Source: an uncultured Oscillospiraceae bacterium (lineage in GTDB: Bacteria > Bacillota > Clostridia > Oscillospirales > Oscillospiraceae). From it: 64,000 nt of DNA. The stretch is from assembly GCA_910578735.1 (NCBI GenBank), contig CAJTSQ010000006.1:1-64000 (forward strand), read 5' to 3'. The notes below the pieces were generated by a model. It worked only from the letters and a program-made list of their open reading frames with translations. It made no database searches and was not told where the DNA came from. Positions 48,541 to 58,000 of the stretch are shown one piece after another; within the stretch, counting starts at the first letter, position 1, and the number at the start of each line of letters is the position of its first letter. A program made the position numbers and the translations under genes.

Positions 48541-48622
48541 AAGGGGGGTTGCGTCTGCGGGAATCCCCCCGCCACCGGGCTCCGCCCGGCGGCCCTCCCC
48601 CCTTTCGCAAGGGGGGCTTTTT
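48541..48622 (-). repeat. diverged two-hairpin dispersed repeat between the pilin and pilD genes
   Basis: On the minus strand: AAAAAGCCCCCCTTGCGAAAGGGGGG, hairpin, then GGGCGGAGCCC-type hairpin, then GGGGGATT. The order (hairpin 1, hairpin 2, GGATT) matches the repeats at 10274 and 11655. The AT-rich 3' part is missing. It may also act as a terminator or stabiliser of the pilin mRNA. Confidence 0.55.
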
Positions 48623-48703
48623 CCTGCCCTCCAGACGCCCTCCAGGAAGCGCGGCCCCCGCGCCCCCTGGAGGACGCCCGCAATAGCGGGCTGTCCGTTG
48701 TTG

Positions 48704-49240
48704 TCAACCACCGGAGCCGTCGTTTGTGTCCAGAGCCGCCATCAATTTGTCACTGACCAGATTACCAGCAACAACATCAGCAATACTTTTATTCACGCTA
48801 CTCCATTGAATCACCACATCGCCTGCCGTAGTCACTTTGCCGTAGAGAACTTTGCCTGCGCAGTCAGCATCACTGCTCCCTGCACCTGCTTTCGATTTGC
48901 CGTAAACAGTGGGCGACTCAGTCTTCTCTACAACTTTCCCGTTAGCAGCATCATATACATATATATTTTTTTCAGTATCAGTATAAGGTTTAATTATTGT
49001 CATATCATCTTCAGTCATCCCACCATCACTCAGCAGATAACCGGAAACCAGTGCGCCCTTAAAGGCTCGCTCATTGGCGGCGTCGGTGGCTTCGCGGGCA
49101 CGCTCCAAAGTGGAACCCACCAGGGGAATGGAAACCGCAATCAGAATGGCAATAATGGCGACCACAATCAGCATCTCGACCATGGTAAAGCCGCCGTTTT
49201 TACTGAGCTTGGCGCTTAGTTTCTCTTTGAGTTTTTTCAT
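48704..49240 (-). CDS. type IV pilin (probable major pilin)
   Basis: A 178-residue prepilin. The leader MKKLKEKLSAKLSKNGG is cleaved before FTMVEMLIVVAIIAILIAVS, a class III signal with Glu at +5 and a long hydrophobic helix. The globular part has a pair of Cys-free strands and a late D-region-like loop (GAGSSDADCAGKVLYG). The start at 49240 suits the GAAAGGA site; an ATG at 49249 overlaps it. It is the shortest complete pilin with a canonical leader and lies next to pilD and pilC, so it is the best candidate for the major subunit. The codon use is less G/C-biased than that of the motor genes. Confidence 0.9.
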   Translation of the reverse strand: MKKLKEKLSAKLSKNGGFTMVEMLIVVAIIAILIAVSIPLVGSTLERAREATDAANERAFKGALVSGYLLSDGGMTEDDMTIIKPYTDTEKNIYVYDAANGKVVEKTESPTVYGKSKAGAGSSDADCAGKVLYGKVTTAGDVVIQWSSVNKSIADVVAGNLVSDKLMAALDTNDGSGG

Positions 49241-49398
49241 GTTTGACATCCTTTCTTTTTAGCGCTTTTATATTCGGGATAACCGCCTGTGCATATCAGC
49301 GGAAAGCTGTAAAACTGTCCTCCTTTCCTTCAAAGCTGGAATGTTATATATTCAGAGCGCATATCAAAGACGGCTCGGAATATCAACAGGAATTGGTT

Positions 49399-49438
49399 CG
49401 TGTTCCTGAGAGGAACACGGGGAAGGCCATGGCCTTCC
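49399..49438 (-). promoter_or_regulatory. tandem hairpins between pilC and the major pilin gene
   Basis: GGAAGGCCATGGCCTTCC (49421-49438, perfect palindrome) and CGTGTTCC-TGAGA-GGAACACG (49399-49419) lie directly after the pilC stop. A 160-base leader with GAAAGGAGGA follows before the pilin start. They look like an mRNA processing or stabilising element, or an attenuator, rather than a classical terminator (no T-run). Confidence 0.6.
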
Positions 49439-49439
49439 G

Positions 49440-50648
49440 TTAAATCGCGGAGTACATACTGAACATGGGCAGATAGACCGCCATGAGGATAAACACGACA
49501 AAAATCGCAAGAACAACGATAATGGCGGGCTCCAGCAGGGCCAGGGCCTGTTTGGTGCGGACCTCCACCTCGTTGTCGTAGTACTCGGCCAGCACCTTCA
49601 GGGTGGACTCCATGGACCCGGTAGCCTCGCCCACGGCGGTCATCTGAATCAGCATGGCGGGCAGCTCCTTGGCGTACCCCATGCACTCCCCCAGCGACCG
49701 CCCCCCCTCCACTCCGGACAGGGTATTCAGCACCTCGGCGGCCATGCACTGGTTGGTCATCGTCCGGCCCGACACCTCGATGGCCTGGAGAATGGGCATC
49801 CCCGCGGTGAGCAGGGTGGACATGGTGTGGGCAAACTGGCTGGCCCCCGACATGCGGACGATGTTCCCCAGGATGGGCAGGTTCATCTGGGCCCGGGCCA
49901 GCACCGGACCGCCCTTCTCCGTGACGCCGTAGAGACGCACCAGCAGAATGGCCAAAGCGAGCAGTCCCACCAGCACCAGGGTATACCGTTGGAAAAAGTG
50001 AGACACGGCGATGAGCGCCACCGTCACCCAGGGCAGCTCGATGTCCATGCTCTCAAACATACTGGTGAAGGTGGGCACGGCATAGCCCATGATAATGGCC
50101 ACCACAAACACCGCCACCACGATGACAAAGGCGGGATAGGTCAGGGCGGACACCACACTGTCGTGGGTCTTGCTCATGCGCTGGAAGTAGTCGGACAGCC
50201 GGCGGAAGGAGGACAGCAGGTCGCCCGACTCCTCCCCCGCCCGTACCGTCTCCCGGAAGGTGACGGGCAGCTTCCGCCCGCCCCGCTGCTCCAGGCTGTA
50301 GCTCAGGCTCCAGCCATTGGACACGTCCTCCGACACCTGGCGCAGCAGCCGCCCCAGCGCTTTGTCCGTACACTGGTCCGCCACCAGGTCTACCGTCTGC
50401 ACCAGGGGCAGGCCGGCCTTCAGAATGATGGCGAACTGCTGGCAGGTGAGGGCCAGGCTCTTGGCGCTCACCTTCTGGAAGCGCTCCAGAGGGTCCCGGG
50501 CCGCCGCCCGGGGGACCTCCTTCAGGTACAGAACCACCTCACAGCTCTGGCGGATCTGGGCCACGGCGTCGTTCTGGCTTACCGCCTCCACCACGCCGGT
50601 TACCCGCTCGCCGTTGGCATAGGCCCCTTCGTATTTGTATGTGGGCAT
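49440..50648 (-). CDS. pilC: type IV pilus inner membrane platform protein PilC (GspF family)
   Basis: A 402-residue polytopic protein with two T2SF domains (about 70-195 and 272-395), each with LTCQQFAIILKAGLPLVQTV or SQFAHTMSTLLTAGMPILQA-type openings, and three main membrane helices. The N-terminal YKYEGAYANGERVTGVVEA block is typical. It couples the PilB motor to pilin extraction from the membrane. It follows pilT in the leftward locus. Confidence 0.95.
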   Translation of the reverse strand: MPTYKYEGAYANGERVTGVVEAVSQNDAVAQIRQSCEVVLYLKEVPRAAARDPLERFQKVSAKSLALTCQQFAIILKAGLPLVQTVDLVADQCTDKALGRLLRQVSEDVSNGWSLSYSLEQRGGRKLPVTFRETVRAGEESGDLLSSFRRLSDYFQRMSKTHDSVVSALTYPAFVIVVAVFVVAIIMGYAVPTFTSMFESMDIELPWVTVALIAVSHFFQRYTLVLVGLLALAILLVRLYGVTEKGGPVLARAQMNLPILGNIVRMSGASQFAHTMSTLLTAGMPILQAIEVSGRTMTNQCMAAEVLNTLSGVEGGRSLGECMGYAKELPAMLIQMTAVGEATGSMESTLKVLAEYYDNEVEVRTKQALALLEPAIIVVLAIFVVFILMAVYLPMFSMYSAI

Positions 50649-50666
50649 GGGTTGCCTCCTTTGCTG

Positions 50667-51755
50667 TTACAGCGGACGCTTGAACCCTGGGGCACGGGTC
50701 AGGCTGCCGGACGGGGCGGGAGTCCTGTCCGGCTGGGACTGGTCCCGCAGGGCGGAACGGTAGGTCTCCTCGGTGATGGTCCCCGCCGCGCGCAGGTTTT
50801 GCAGGCAGCGGTCCATCAGGATGTTCCCCACCGCCCCCGTGGTCTGGATGGCGTTGGCAATCTGAGGGGTCTTGCCCTCCCGGATCAGGTTGCGGATGGC
50901 TCCGTCGGTCTTCATCACCTCGCAGGCCAGCACCCGGCCGCCCCCCGCCTTGGGCAGCAGCTGCTGACTGAGTACCGCCTTCAGCGACATGGACAGCTGG
51001 AGGCGAATCTGCTGCTGGCGCTCCCCGGGAAAGACGTCTACAATGCGGTCGATGGAGTCGGCGGCGGAGTTGGTGTGCACCGTGCCGAACACCAGGTGGC
51101 CCGTCTCCGCGGCGGTGAGGGCCGTCTCGATGGTCTCCAGGTCCCGCATCTCCCCCACCAGGATCACGTCCGGGTCCTCCCGCAGGGCGGCCCGCAGACC
51201 GGCTGCGAAGGACTGGGTGTCTTTGCCCACCTCACGCTGGTTGATGACGCACTTGTCCGGGGTGTAGACATACTCGATGGGGTCCTCCAGCGTGAGGATG
51301 TGCTTGCGCTCCCGCCGGTTGATTTGGTTCAGGATGGCCGCCAGGGTTGTGGACTTGCCCGAGCCCGTCTCGCCGGTGATGAGAACCAGCCCCTGGCTGT
51401 AGGCGGGGAACTCTGCCGCCACCGTGGGCAGGCCCAACTCCTCCAGGTTTGGGATGTGCTCGTTGAGCAGGCGGATGGCCGCCGACCAGGCCCCCTGCTG
51501 CTGGAACAGGTTCAGCCGGCACCGCACCCCGGCGATGGTCAGGGCCAGGTCGGCCTCCCCCACCACCCGGGCCTTGGCAAATTCCCCGCCCAGCAGCTCC
51601 CGGGCGGCCTCCTCGCACTGCCAGGCGGTAAGCGCCTCCCCGTCTATCTCCCAGATCTCCCCGTCCACCCGGTAGCGGGGAGGCAGCCCCCGCACCAGAT
51701 GGATATCAGAGGCCCCGGCCTTCAAGGCCTTGGCCACCAGTTCTTCCACTATCAT
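50667..51755 (-). CDS. pilT: type IV pilus retraction ATPase PilT
   Basis: A 362-residue hexameric secretion-type ATPase. The N-terminal PAS-like domain has AGASDIHLVRGLPPRYRVDG. Walker A: LITGETGSGKSTTLAAIL. Asp box: ILTLEDPIEYVY. Walker B: ALREDPDVILVGEMRDLET. His box: TGHLVFGTVHTNSAADSIDR. The C-terminal AIRNLIREGKTPQI is the PilT-specific AIRNLIRE motif. Its presence indicates that the pili can retract, and so support twitching or DNA uptake. Confidence 0.95.
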   Translation of the reverse strand: MIVEELVAKALKAGASDIHLVRGLPPRYRVDGEIWEIDGEALTAWQCEEAARELLGGEFAKARVVGEADLALTIAGVRCRLNLFQQQGAWSAAIRLLNEHIPNLEELGLPTVAAEFPAYSQGLVLITGETGSGKSTTLAAILNQINRRERKHILTLEDPIEYVYTPDKCVINQREVGKDTQSFAAGLRAALREDPDVILVGEMRDLETIETALTAAETGHLVFGTVHTNSAADSIDRIVDVFPGERQQQIRLQLSMSLKAVLSQQLLPKAGGGRVLACEVMKTDGAIRNLIREGKTPQIANAIQTTGAVGNILMDRCLQNLRAAGTITEETYRSALRDQSQPDRTPAPSGSLTRAPGFKRPL

Positions 51756-51774
51756 AATACCGCTCCTCTCATAA

Positions 51775-53472
51775 TCAGCCGTCGCCCAGCACCCGGTATA
51801 TCTCCTCCGGGGTGGTAATGCCGTCTTGCACCAGCCGCCGGCAGTTCTCCATCATGGGGTGGAAATTGGCGGCGGCCACAGCCGCCTCCAGTTCCTTCAG
51901 CGACCGGGCATGGATGGCCCGGCGCATGGCGGAGGTAACCTCCAGGATTTCAAAGACGCCCACCCGGCCCCGGTAGCCGGTGCCGAAGCACTCGCCGCAG
52001 CCCCCGGGCCGGTAGAACAGGGCGTCCCCCGGCGCCATCCCCAGGGCGGCCAGCTCCTCCGGGGAGGGGGTATAGGCCTGGCGGCAGTGGGGGCACAGCC
52101 GCCGCACCAGCCGCTGGGATACAATGCCCTTCACCGCTCCGGCGATAAGGTAGGGCTCCACGCCGATGTCCAGCAGACGGTCCACCGAGGACACGGCGTT
52201 GTTGGTATGTACCGTGGAGAGCACCAGGTGGCCTGTCATGGCCGCCCGCATGGCGATCTCCGCCGTCTCGCCGTCCCGAATCTCGCCCACAGCGATGATG
52301 TCCGGGTCCTGGCGGAGCACCGAGCGCAGGACGTTGGCAAAGGTGAGGCCTGTCTTGTCGTTGATCTGCACCTGGCACACCCCGTCGATGTGGTACTCCA
52401 CCGGGTCCTCCAGGGATACCAGGTTGACCTCGTCGCTCTTCAGCCGGCCGATCATGGCGTAGAGGGTGGAGGTCTTGCCCGAGCCGGTGGGACCCACCAT
52501 GAGGATGACCCCCTCGGTGGTGCGGTCTACCAGGCGGCAGAACCGCTCCCGGTTCTCCCCCTCCAGGCCGATGCCCTCCAGGGTGGACAGCTCCGGCGAC
52601 TTGCGCAGCAGCCGGACCACTACCTTTTCGCCGTAGATGGTGGGCAGGGTGGAGATGCGCAGGTCTAGGGTCTCCTGGCGGACGGTGACGTTGGCCCGGC
52701 CGTCTTGGGGGATGTTCTTCTGGGCGATATCCATGCGGGCCATGATCTTCATGCGGGAGATCACCGAATTTTGCAGCTCCCGGGGCACCGGGATGATGGG
52801 GCGCAGGATACCGTCGATGCGCATGCGGATGGTCATGCTGCCCTCGCCGGGCTCCAGGTGGATGTCGCTGGCCCCCTCGGTACAGGCCCGGTCGATGATG
52901 GAGTTCACCAGGCGGATGGCCGGGGCGGCGTCCGCCTCGTCCTCGTCCACCGCCGTGATCTGGGGCAGGGCGGCGTCTCCCGCGCCGCCGTACTGGCTGC
53001 CCAGCAGATCCCGCCGCATGTCTTCGATGGCCCGCATGGCCCCCTGGTTGCTGTACAGGTTCTGCACCGCCCGGTCCACCGCCGCCGAGGCGGCGATGAG
53101 GGGAATCACCCTGCGCCGGGTGACCGACTGGACCTCCTCAATGGCCACAAAGTTCAGCGGGTCGGCCATAGCGATGCGGATGTCCGTCCGGGTGACCCGG
53201 ACCGGGACCACCGAGTACTTTTTCGCAATGTTCTTGGGCAGGACCTGGGCCATCTCAGAGGGGATGGTAAAGCTGTTCAGGTCGATAAACTCCACGCCCA
53301 GCTGGCTCATCAGGGTGTCGATGAGCTGCTTCTCGGTGATAAAGCCGTGCTTTTGCAGCACTGTGCCCAGCCGTTCCCCGGTGTCCGCCTGGAGCTTCAG
53401 CGCCTCGTCCAGCTTCTCCTGGGTGATGGTTCCGCTCTTGACCAGCAGGTCGCCTAACCGGATATACTTCAT
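51775..53472 (-). CDS. pilB: type IV pilus extension ATPase PilB
   Basis: A 565-residue hexameric GspE/PilB ATPase. The N-terminal MshEN-like domain has RLGDLLVKSGTITQEKLDEA, which in relatives binds c-di-GMP. Walker A: LMVGPTGSGKTSTLYAMI. Asp box: VSLEDPVEYHID. Walker B: VLRQDPDIIAVGEIRDGET. His box: GHLVLSTVHTNNAVSSVDR. Tetracysteine zinc site: CPHC..CGEC. The start at 53472 (GGGGAGG site) overlaps the previous minor pilin stop in ATGA. Confidence 0.95.
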   Translation of the reverse strand: MKYIRLGDLLVKSGTITQEKLDEALKLQADTGERLGTVLQKHGFITEKQLIDTLMSQLGVEFIDLNSFTIPSEMAQVLPKNIAKKYSVVPVRVTRTDIRIAMADPLNFVAIEEVQSVTRRRVIPLIAASAAVDRAVQNLYSNQGAMRAIEDMRRDLLGSQYGGAGDAALPQITAVDEDEADAAPAIRLVNSIIDRACTEGASDIHLEPGEGSMTIRMRIDGILRPIIPVPRELQNSVISRMKIMARMDIAQKNIPQDGRANVTVRQETLDLRISTLPTIYGEKVVVRLLRKSPELSTLEGIGLEGENRERFCRLVDRTTEGVILMVGPTGSGKTSTLYAMIGRLKSDEVNLVSLEDPVEYHIDGVCQVQINDKTGLTFANVLRSVLRQDPDIIAVGEIRDGETAEIAMRAAMTGHLVLSTVHTNNAVSSVDRLLDIGVEPYLIAGAVKGIVSQRLVRRLCPHCRQAYTPSPEELAALGMAPGDALFYRPGGCGECFGTGYRGRVGVFEILEVTSAMRRAIHARSLKELEAAVAAANFHPMMENCRRLVQDGITTPEEIYRVLGDG

Positions 53473-53975
53473 GGTCCTCCCCCTGTCGCCCCGTCTCTCT
53501 TTCCATTCAGGCACCGGACTGTTACGCTTGTTCCGGCGCTGATTGCCTCATCTTTTGTGGTTATGGTGAGTTCAATGGTAAAGTTGGGCTCCGCATACCC
53601 GATCTCCATCTCCTTCACCCGGTAAGCCCCCTTCAGGCCGTAGGCCCCAGTGGGCAGGACACGCTTGCCGTTGGCCAAAATCTGGCCGTTCTCATCCACC
53701 GTCAGGCTGGTACCCGCTCCGTAGGAGTCGCTGGTGTAGGTGAATCCTACGCCGTCTGCACTCACATCCCGGGCGTAGCGCAGGTCGTCAGCCAGGGCGT
53801 CCACAGCGGTGGACAGCAGCAGCTCCACCTCTGACTGGGCCGTCACGGCCCGGTAGGTGCGCACCGCCATTTGCAGGCCGGTGTTCAGCAGCAGTCCAAG
53901 CAGGATCAGGATCACCACCGCGGCCAGCAGCTCCACCAGGGTCAGGCCGCCCTCGCCCCTCAGCTTCTTCCTCAT
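53469..53975 (-). CDS. minor pilin with N-methylation motif
   Basis: A 168-residue protein. The leader MRKKLRGEGG is cut before LTLVELLAAVVILILLGLLL, with Glu at +5 and Leu instead of Phe at +1. The globular C-terminal part has beta-rich repeats (GFTYTSDSYGAG, LTVDENGQILANGKRVLP, FTIELTITTKDE), resembling GspJ/PilW-type minor pilins. It overlaps both neighbours by 4 bases (ATGA) and is clearly coupled with them. It probably forms part of the priming tip complex. Confidence 0.85.
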   Translation of the reverse strand: MRKKLRGEGGLTLVELLAAVVILILLGLLLNTGLQMAVRTYRAVTAQSEVELLLSTAVDALADDLRYARDVSADGVGFTYTSDSYGAGTSLTVDENGQILANGKRVLPTGAYGLKGAYRVKEMEIGYAEPNFTIELTITTKDEAISAGTSVTVRCLNGKRDGATGGGP

Positions 53976-54274
53976 GGGTCCGTCCTCTTGTAGGAGTACA
54001 GGCCCGCGTCGCCGTGGATACTCACGCTCAGGTCTTTGGTCTGGCTGTTGGCCGGATTTTCAATGCGAACTGTTCCGGCAGCCCCTGTCCCGGACCGCTC
54101 CTCCGCAAGGGTGAGGGCCTCGTAGTGCCTCCGGTCCAGGTCTTGGGCTTCCCGGTCCATGCCGGCAGAGGCCATGACGCAGCCGAACAGCAGCGCCACC
54201 GACAGGGAGGCGATGAGGATGGAGGCCAGCACCTCCACCAGCGTCTCGCCCCGGCTGTTATGAAGCTTTTTCAT
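53972..54274 (-). CDS. small minor pilin with Glu at the cleavage +1 position
   Basis: A 100-residue protein. MKKLHNSRG is followed by ETLVEVLASILIASLSVALL: the class III layout with Glu at +5, but Glu instead of Phe at +1. A short globular tail follows with DREAQDLDRRHYEALTLAEE. It resembles GspI/PilV-type minor pilins, usually the smallest. It overlaps both flanking genes by 4 bases. Confidence 0.8.
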   Translation of the reverse strand: MKKLHNSRGETLVEVLASILIASLSVALLFGCVMASAGMDREAQDLDRRHYEALTLAEERSGTGAAGTVRIENPANSQTKDLSVSIHGDAGLYSYKRTDP

Positions 54275-55044
54275 CCGCCCGCCTCCTTCTTGACGACGTG
54301 GTCCAGGGTCCAGGTGAGAGGCGCCGTCTCGCAGGAGCCATTCGCCGCCTGACCGCTCAGGACCAGCAGGTTTTCCGGCTTGCCCCCGGGCTTCAGCAGG
54401 GCCTCCATGATGTACTCCAGGTGGTCCTTCAGGGTGGCGGTCAGGACGACCTCCCCCTTGGCGTTTATCCGCACCGTGATCTGGACCTCATCAGTCAGCG
54501 CCCCGCAGGCATCCCTGTCCGCATCCACCGTGAGGGTGAGGGCGTGAGGGCTCTGGGGCTGAATGTCGTTCAGCGCCGTGTACCTGTACTCATCCAGTGG
54601 GCTCCGCTGGCCCGGAGGGACTTGAAAACTGTCCGCAAACATGCTGTCCAGGTCGTGGTACAGGGGGGCTGTTTCGTTCAGCTCCCAGGCCGCCCCGGCC
54701 ACACGCAGCTCACCGGTTTTTTGCTTGTAGTCATGCTTATAGTGGTCAAAGACACTGGTGGTGTTTCCCTCCTCGTCCGTCACCGTGATATAGACCGGCT
54801 CCCGATGATAGCTGTACTTTCCCACATACTCCACCCGCTCCAGCTCGCCGCACATCAGGGTGAGGGCGGAGGAGAGGGTGAGGTATTTCTGCTGTTCCTC
54901 TCGATTGCTGCGCAGCTTGCCCGCGTTGGAGGCCGCCGCCATCAGCACCGACGCCCCCACCATCATGCACACCAGCAGAAACAGCAGGGCCAGGAGAATG
55001 GACGCCCCCCGGCTGCTGTGCAGTTTTTTTCTCAGTCTGTCCAA
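54271..55044 (-). CDS. PilX/GspK-like minor pilus protein
   Basis: A 257-residue protein. A basic start MDRLRKKLHSSRG is followed by ASILLALLFLLVCMMVGASV, a hydrophobic helix without the usual Glu at +5, as in GspK/PilX-type proteins. The globular part is a large alpha/beta domain with YITVTDEEGNTTSVFDHYKH, LTLTVDADRD and VQITVRINAKGEVVLTATL. With the two following minor pilins and the giant pilin upstream it forms a four-gene minor-pilin set. Without Glu +5 it may cap the tip. Function is inferred from position and layout. Confidence 0.75.
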   Translation of the reverse strand: MDRLRKKLHSSRGASILLALLFLLVCMMVGASVLMAAASNAGKLRSNREEQQKYLTLSSALTLMCGELERVEYVGKYSYHREPVYITVTDEEGNTTSVFDHYKHDYKQKTGELRVAGAAWELNETAPLYHDLDSMFADSFQVPPGQRSPLDEYRYTALNDIQPQSPHALTLTVDADRDACGALTDEVQITVRINAKGEVVLTATLKDHLEYIMEALLKPGGKPENLLVLSGQAANGSCETAPLTWTLDHVVKKEAGG

Positions 55045-55066
55045 GGGACGTTCCCTCCTCTCCGAT

Positions 55067-58000
55067 TTAGGCCCCTTCGCCCTCCTCGGGCTTAGGCGGT
55101 ACGGTGACAGTCAGCGTGTGAGGCAGGCCGTCCAGGGTCAGGGTGATGTTCAGCTTGACACCGTCCGCCGGGAATGCGGCGCCGGGCTCCACTCTTTTCA
55201 GGCTGACAACGGAACCGCTGACTCCGGCTTCAAAGCCCGCCAGACCGCCGTCTGGAAGCTCGGCAGCCAGGTCTTTCAGCTCATAGCCCTCAAAGCTGAT
55301 ACTCCAAGTCCCGTCATTCTTGTCCCACGCGCCTGCGGGGAGGTCCAGGGGGATGATCTCCATAGGCGGGTTCCCGTTTCCCTGGCCCCGGATTACGGTA
55401 TACCCGTCCTGGGTGTAGGTGTAGGACACAAGCAGCCGCACCTGCTCCCCTGTAAGAGGCCCGTCTGTCCGGGCCAGAGTGAGGAAGGGCAGCTCTCCCT
55501 CCGCAGGCTCCGGTACCTCCGCGGAGAAGGGCGGGGCCAGGGCGCTGACCGCAAGATCGCTCAGGACACCCGCCAGCGCCACATAGTCCTTCCCGCCCGC
55601 CTTGAGGCCGTAGGGCGTCAGGGTGACGCGCACCGTGTCGTTGGGGAAGGCACGCACCGCGCTGGGGCGCAGCTCCACATTGGCGGTCACATAGACGGTG
55701 ATGGGCAGGGAGTACTCCACGCCGCCCGCCTCATAGGTGACTGTGACCGTGACGGGGACGTCGCTCGCCTCCTCTGCGGCTATGGCCAGTTTGCCCCCCT
55801 GCGTAACCGAGGCCTTGACGGCAGGGCTGCCGCCGGGATCCGCCGACCAGGTCCCGCCGGCGGGAACGCCGGCGCTCAGTTTCAGCGTCTCGGTGTGGTC
55901 CGGGCCGGTGAACAGGTCCAGGTAGACGGGGCTGCCGCCGCCGTCGCGCTCAATGCCTTGGAGGGTCCAGCCGCCGTAGTGGACGTTGTATTGCCCGCCG
56001 TCAGGCTTGTTCGGGTCCTGGGGCTGGGTGAGTACGGTGGGGAAGGGGTAGTTCATGCCCTGCAGCTCCAGCCGATTCTTGGGCGCGTAGCTGTACCGGC
56101 CCGCCATGTCCAGTCCTCCCACCTCGGAGGTGACCGGGCAGTAGGGGGCATAGCAGTCGGGCGGGTTCCGGTTCTGCTTGTTGTTCAGCATCTGGTAAAT
56201 CGACTGGTTACCATAGGTTTTGTCGTAAATATCCTCCCAGCCCGCAAGCTGACGGTAGGTGATGGCACGCTGCTCTCTATTTTCCCCGCCGTCCTTGCCG
56301 GCCAGATAGTAGTTGTTGGATAGATTGACTGTGCCGTTGTTGGTCGCGCGGCCGCGGCCGCCGATCTCATAGATATCCTGAACCGCTCCGCCCTTGACAG
56401 GCAGGGTCAGATAGCTGTAGCAGTTGGAGACGGAGGCACCTGCGTTTTTATCCTCGCCGCCAAATACCCCCATGCCCAGGCCGCCGATGAGCCGGCCGGC
56501 GTAGATTTTCGCGCTGTATGCCTGATTCGACACGGTAATCTCTCCGCCGGTGTAGCAGTTGGTCACGCCGGCTGTGGTGGAACCAACCAGGCCGCCTACA
56601 CGGATGGGAGAATCCATTCCTCCGCCGCTGTGGTTGTAGCCGGTATAAGAGTCGTTCCCCTTGTAATTCCCGGTGTAGGTCTGTATCAGTTCGATGTTGG
56701 TAACCGCCACACAGCTTTCCAGCTTTTTGTCGGTCATGCCAACCAGGCCGCCGATGGCACCGCCCATGCTGCCGGTTCCGGCATAACGGGTCACATCCTT
56801 TATGGTGTAGCCGGCTACTGCGCAGTTGGAAATCTCGCTGTTCAGCGCCATGCCCGCCAGAACGCCGCCGGCGTACCAGGCGTTGTTCCCAGTACCCTTA
56901 CGGCCCCAAACAGTCACAGCGTCTGTCCCTTCCTCGGAATACATGACAATGTTTTTCAATGCGGCATCCTGCACCGCGCCGAACAGGCCCATACAGTTGA
57001 CCTCATAGTTATTGGTGTTTATGCTGATATTGAAATTTTTCACGGTGTAGTTGCCGCCGTCGTAGGTGCCGCCGAACCAGCCGGGCAGACTGTTCTCCGT
57101 CACATAGAGCTCCGCGATAGAGAAGAACACGCCGGGGCAGACTATGTCATTGCCGTCCTTATCTTTTCCATCGGTATAGGTATTGCCCTCCGCAATCCAG
57201 TCCATATCGTGGGTCTGCTTCCAATGGTAATCCCGTTTGTGTGTGCTGTCACTCAAATACGGGAAACGGGTGGCGTTAGGATAAGAGCTGTAGCCGATGG
57301 GGACATCTGTGTAGACCGTATCATACCAGTTGATCTCCTGGAGCTGGGTACCGCAGCGCACCTGATAGGGATTGTTCTCCGTGCCGGGGGTGCTGCTTCC
57401 ATCAGAAGCCCCGCCGGTTACCGCCAAGCCGCCGTTATGCTTCACCGACATGGCATCCGCAAACTGAGGGTTGATGATGAACTCCACCGCTGTGCTGCCC
57501 TGGGTCAGCGTGAAGGTTCCGCTGTTGGGATCGAGCTCAGAGCTTCTGCCATTAGCTGTCGATACATCCTTGAACAGGCACAGGCCGGCGGTATCCCGCT
57601 CCTGCCTGCTCTCCCCGCTGACATCTCCCGCCGCTCTGCCGCCCTCATGATAAGAATTCCAGCAGTGGAAGGTATACCCGCTCATCAGACTGCGGAGCCC
57701 ATCTTCGGCGTTATCCTGCTTTGTTTTGGACGCAGTGTCGGCGGTAATCTTATTCGGGTCCATATTTGTCAGGGCGATTTCTCCCTTGGGCTTAACATTA
57801 TTCCAGCCATACTGTTTCTCCGCTCTTTCCGGGTCCTCCCAATCCACATACTGTGTATAGGCGATGTTCGCCGCTTTGAAATTGACCACGGTATCGCCCT
57901 TGGTGTAATACCCATAGCCATAGTCGGTGATTACCCGGCCGTCGTTGTGGACCTGGGAGAGGGTGGTCTGCTTGGTGATGGCGCCCTTTTTGCCGTCTGC

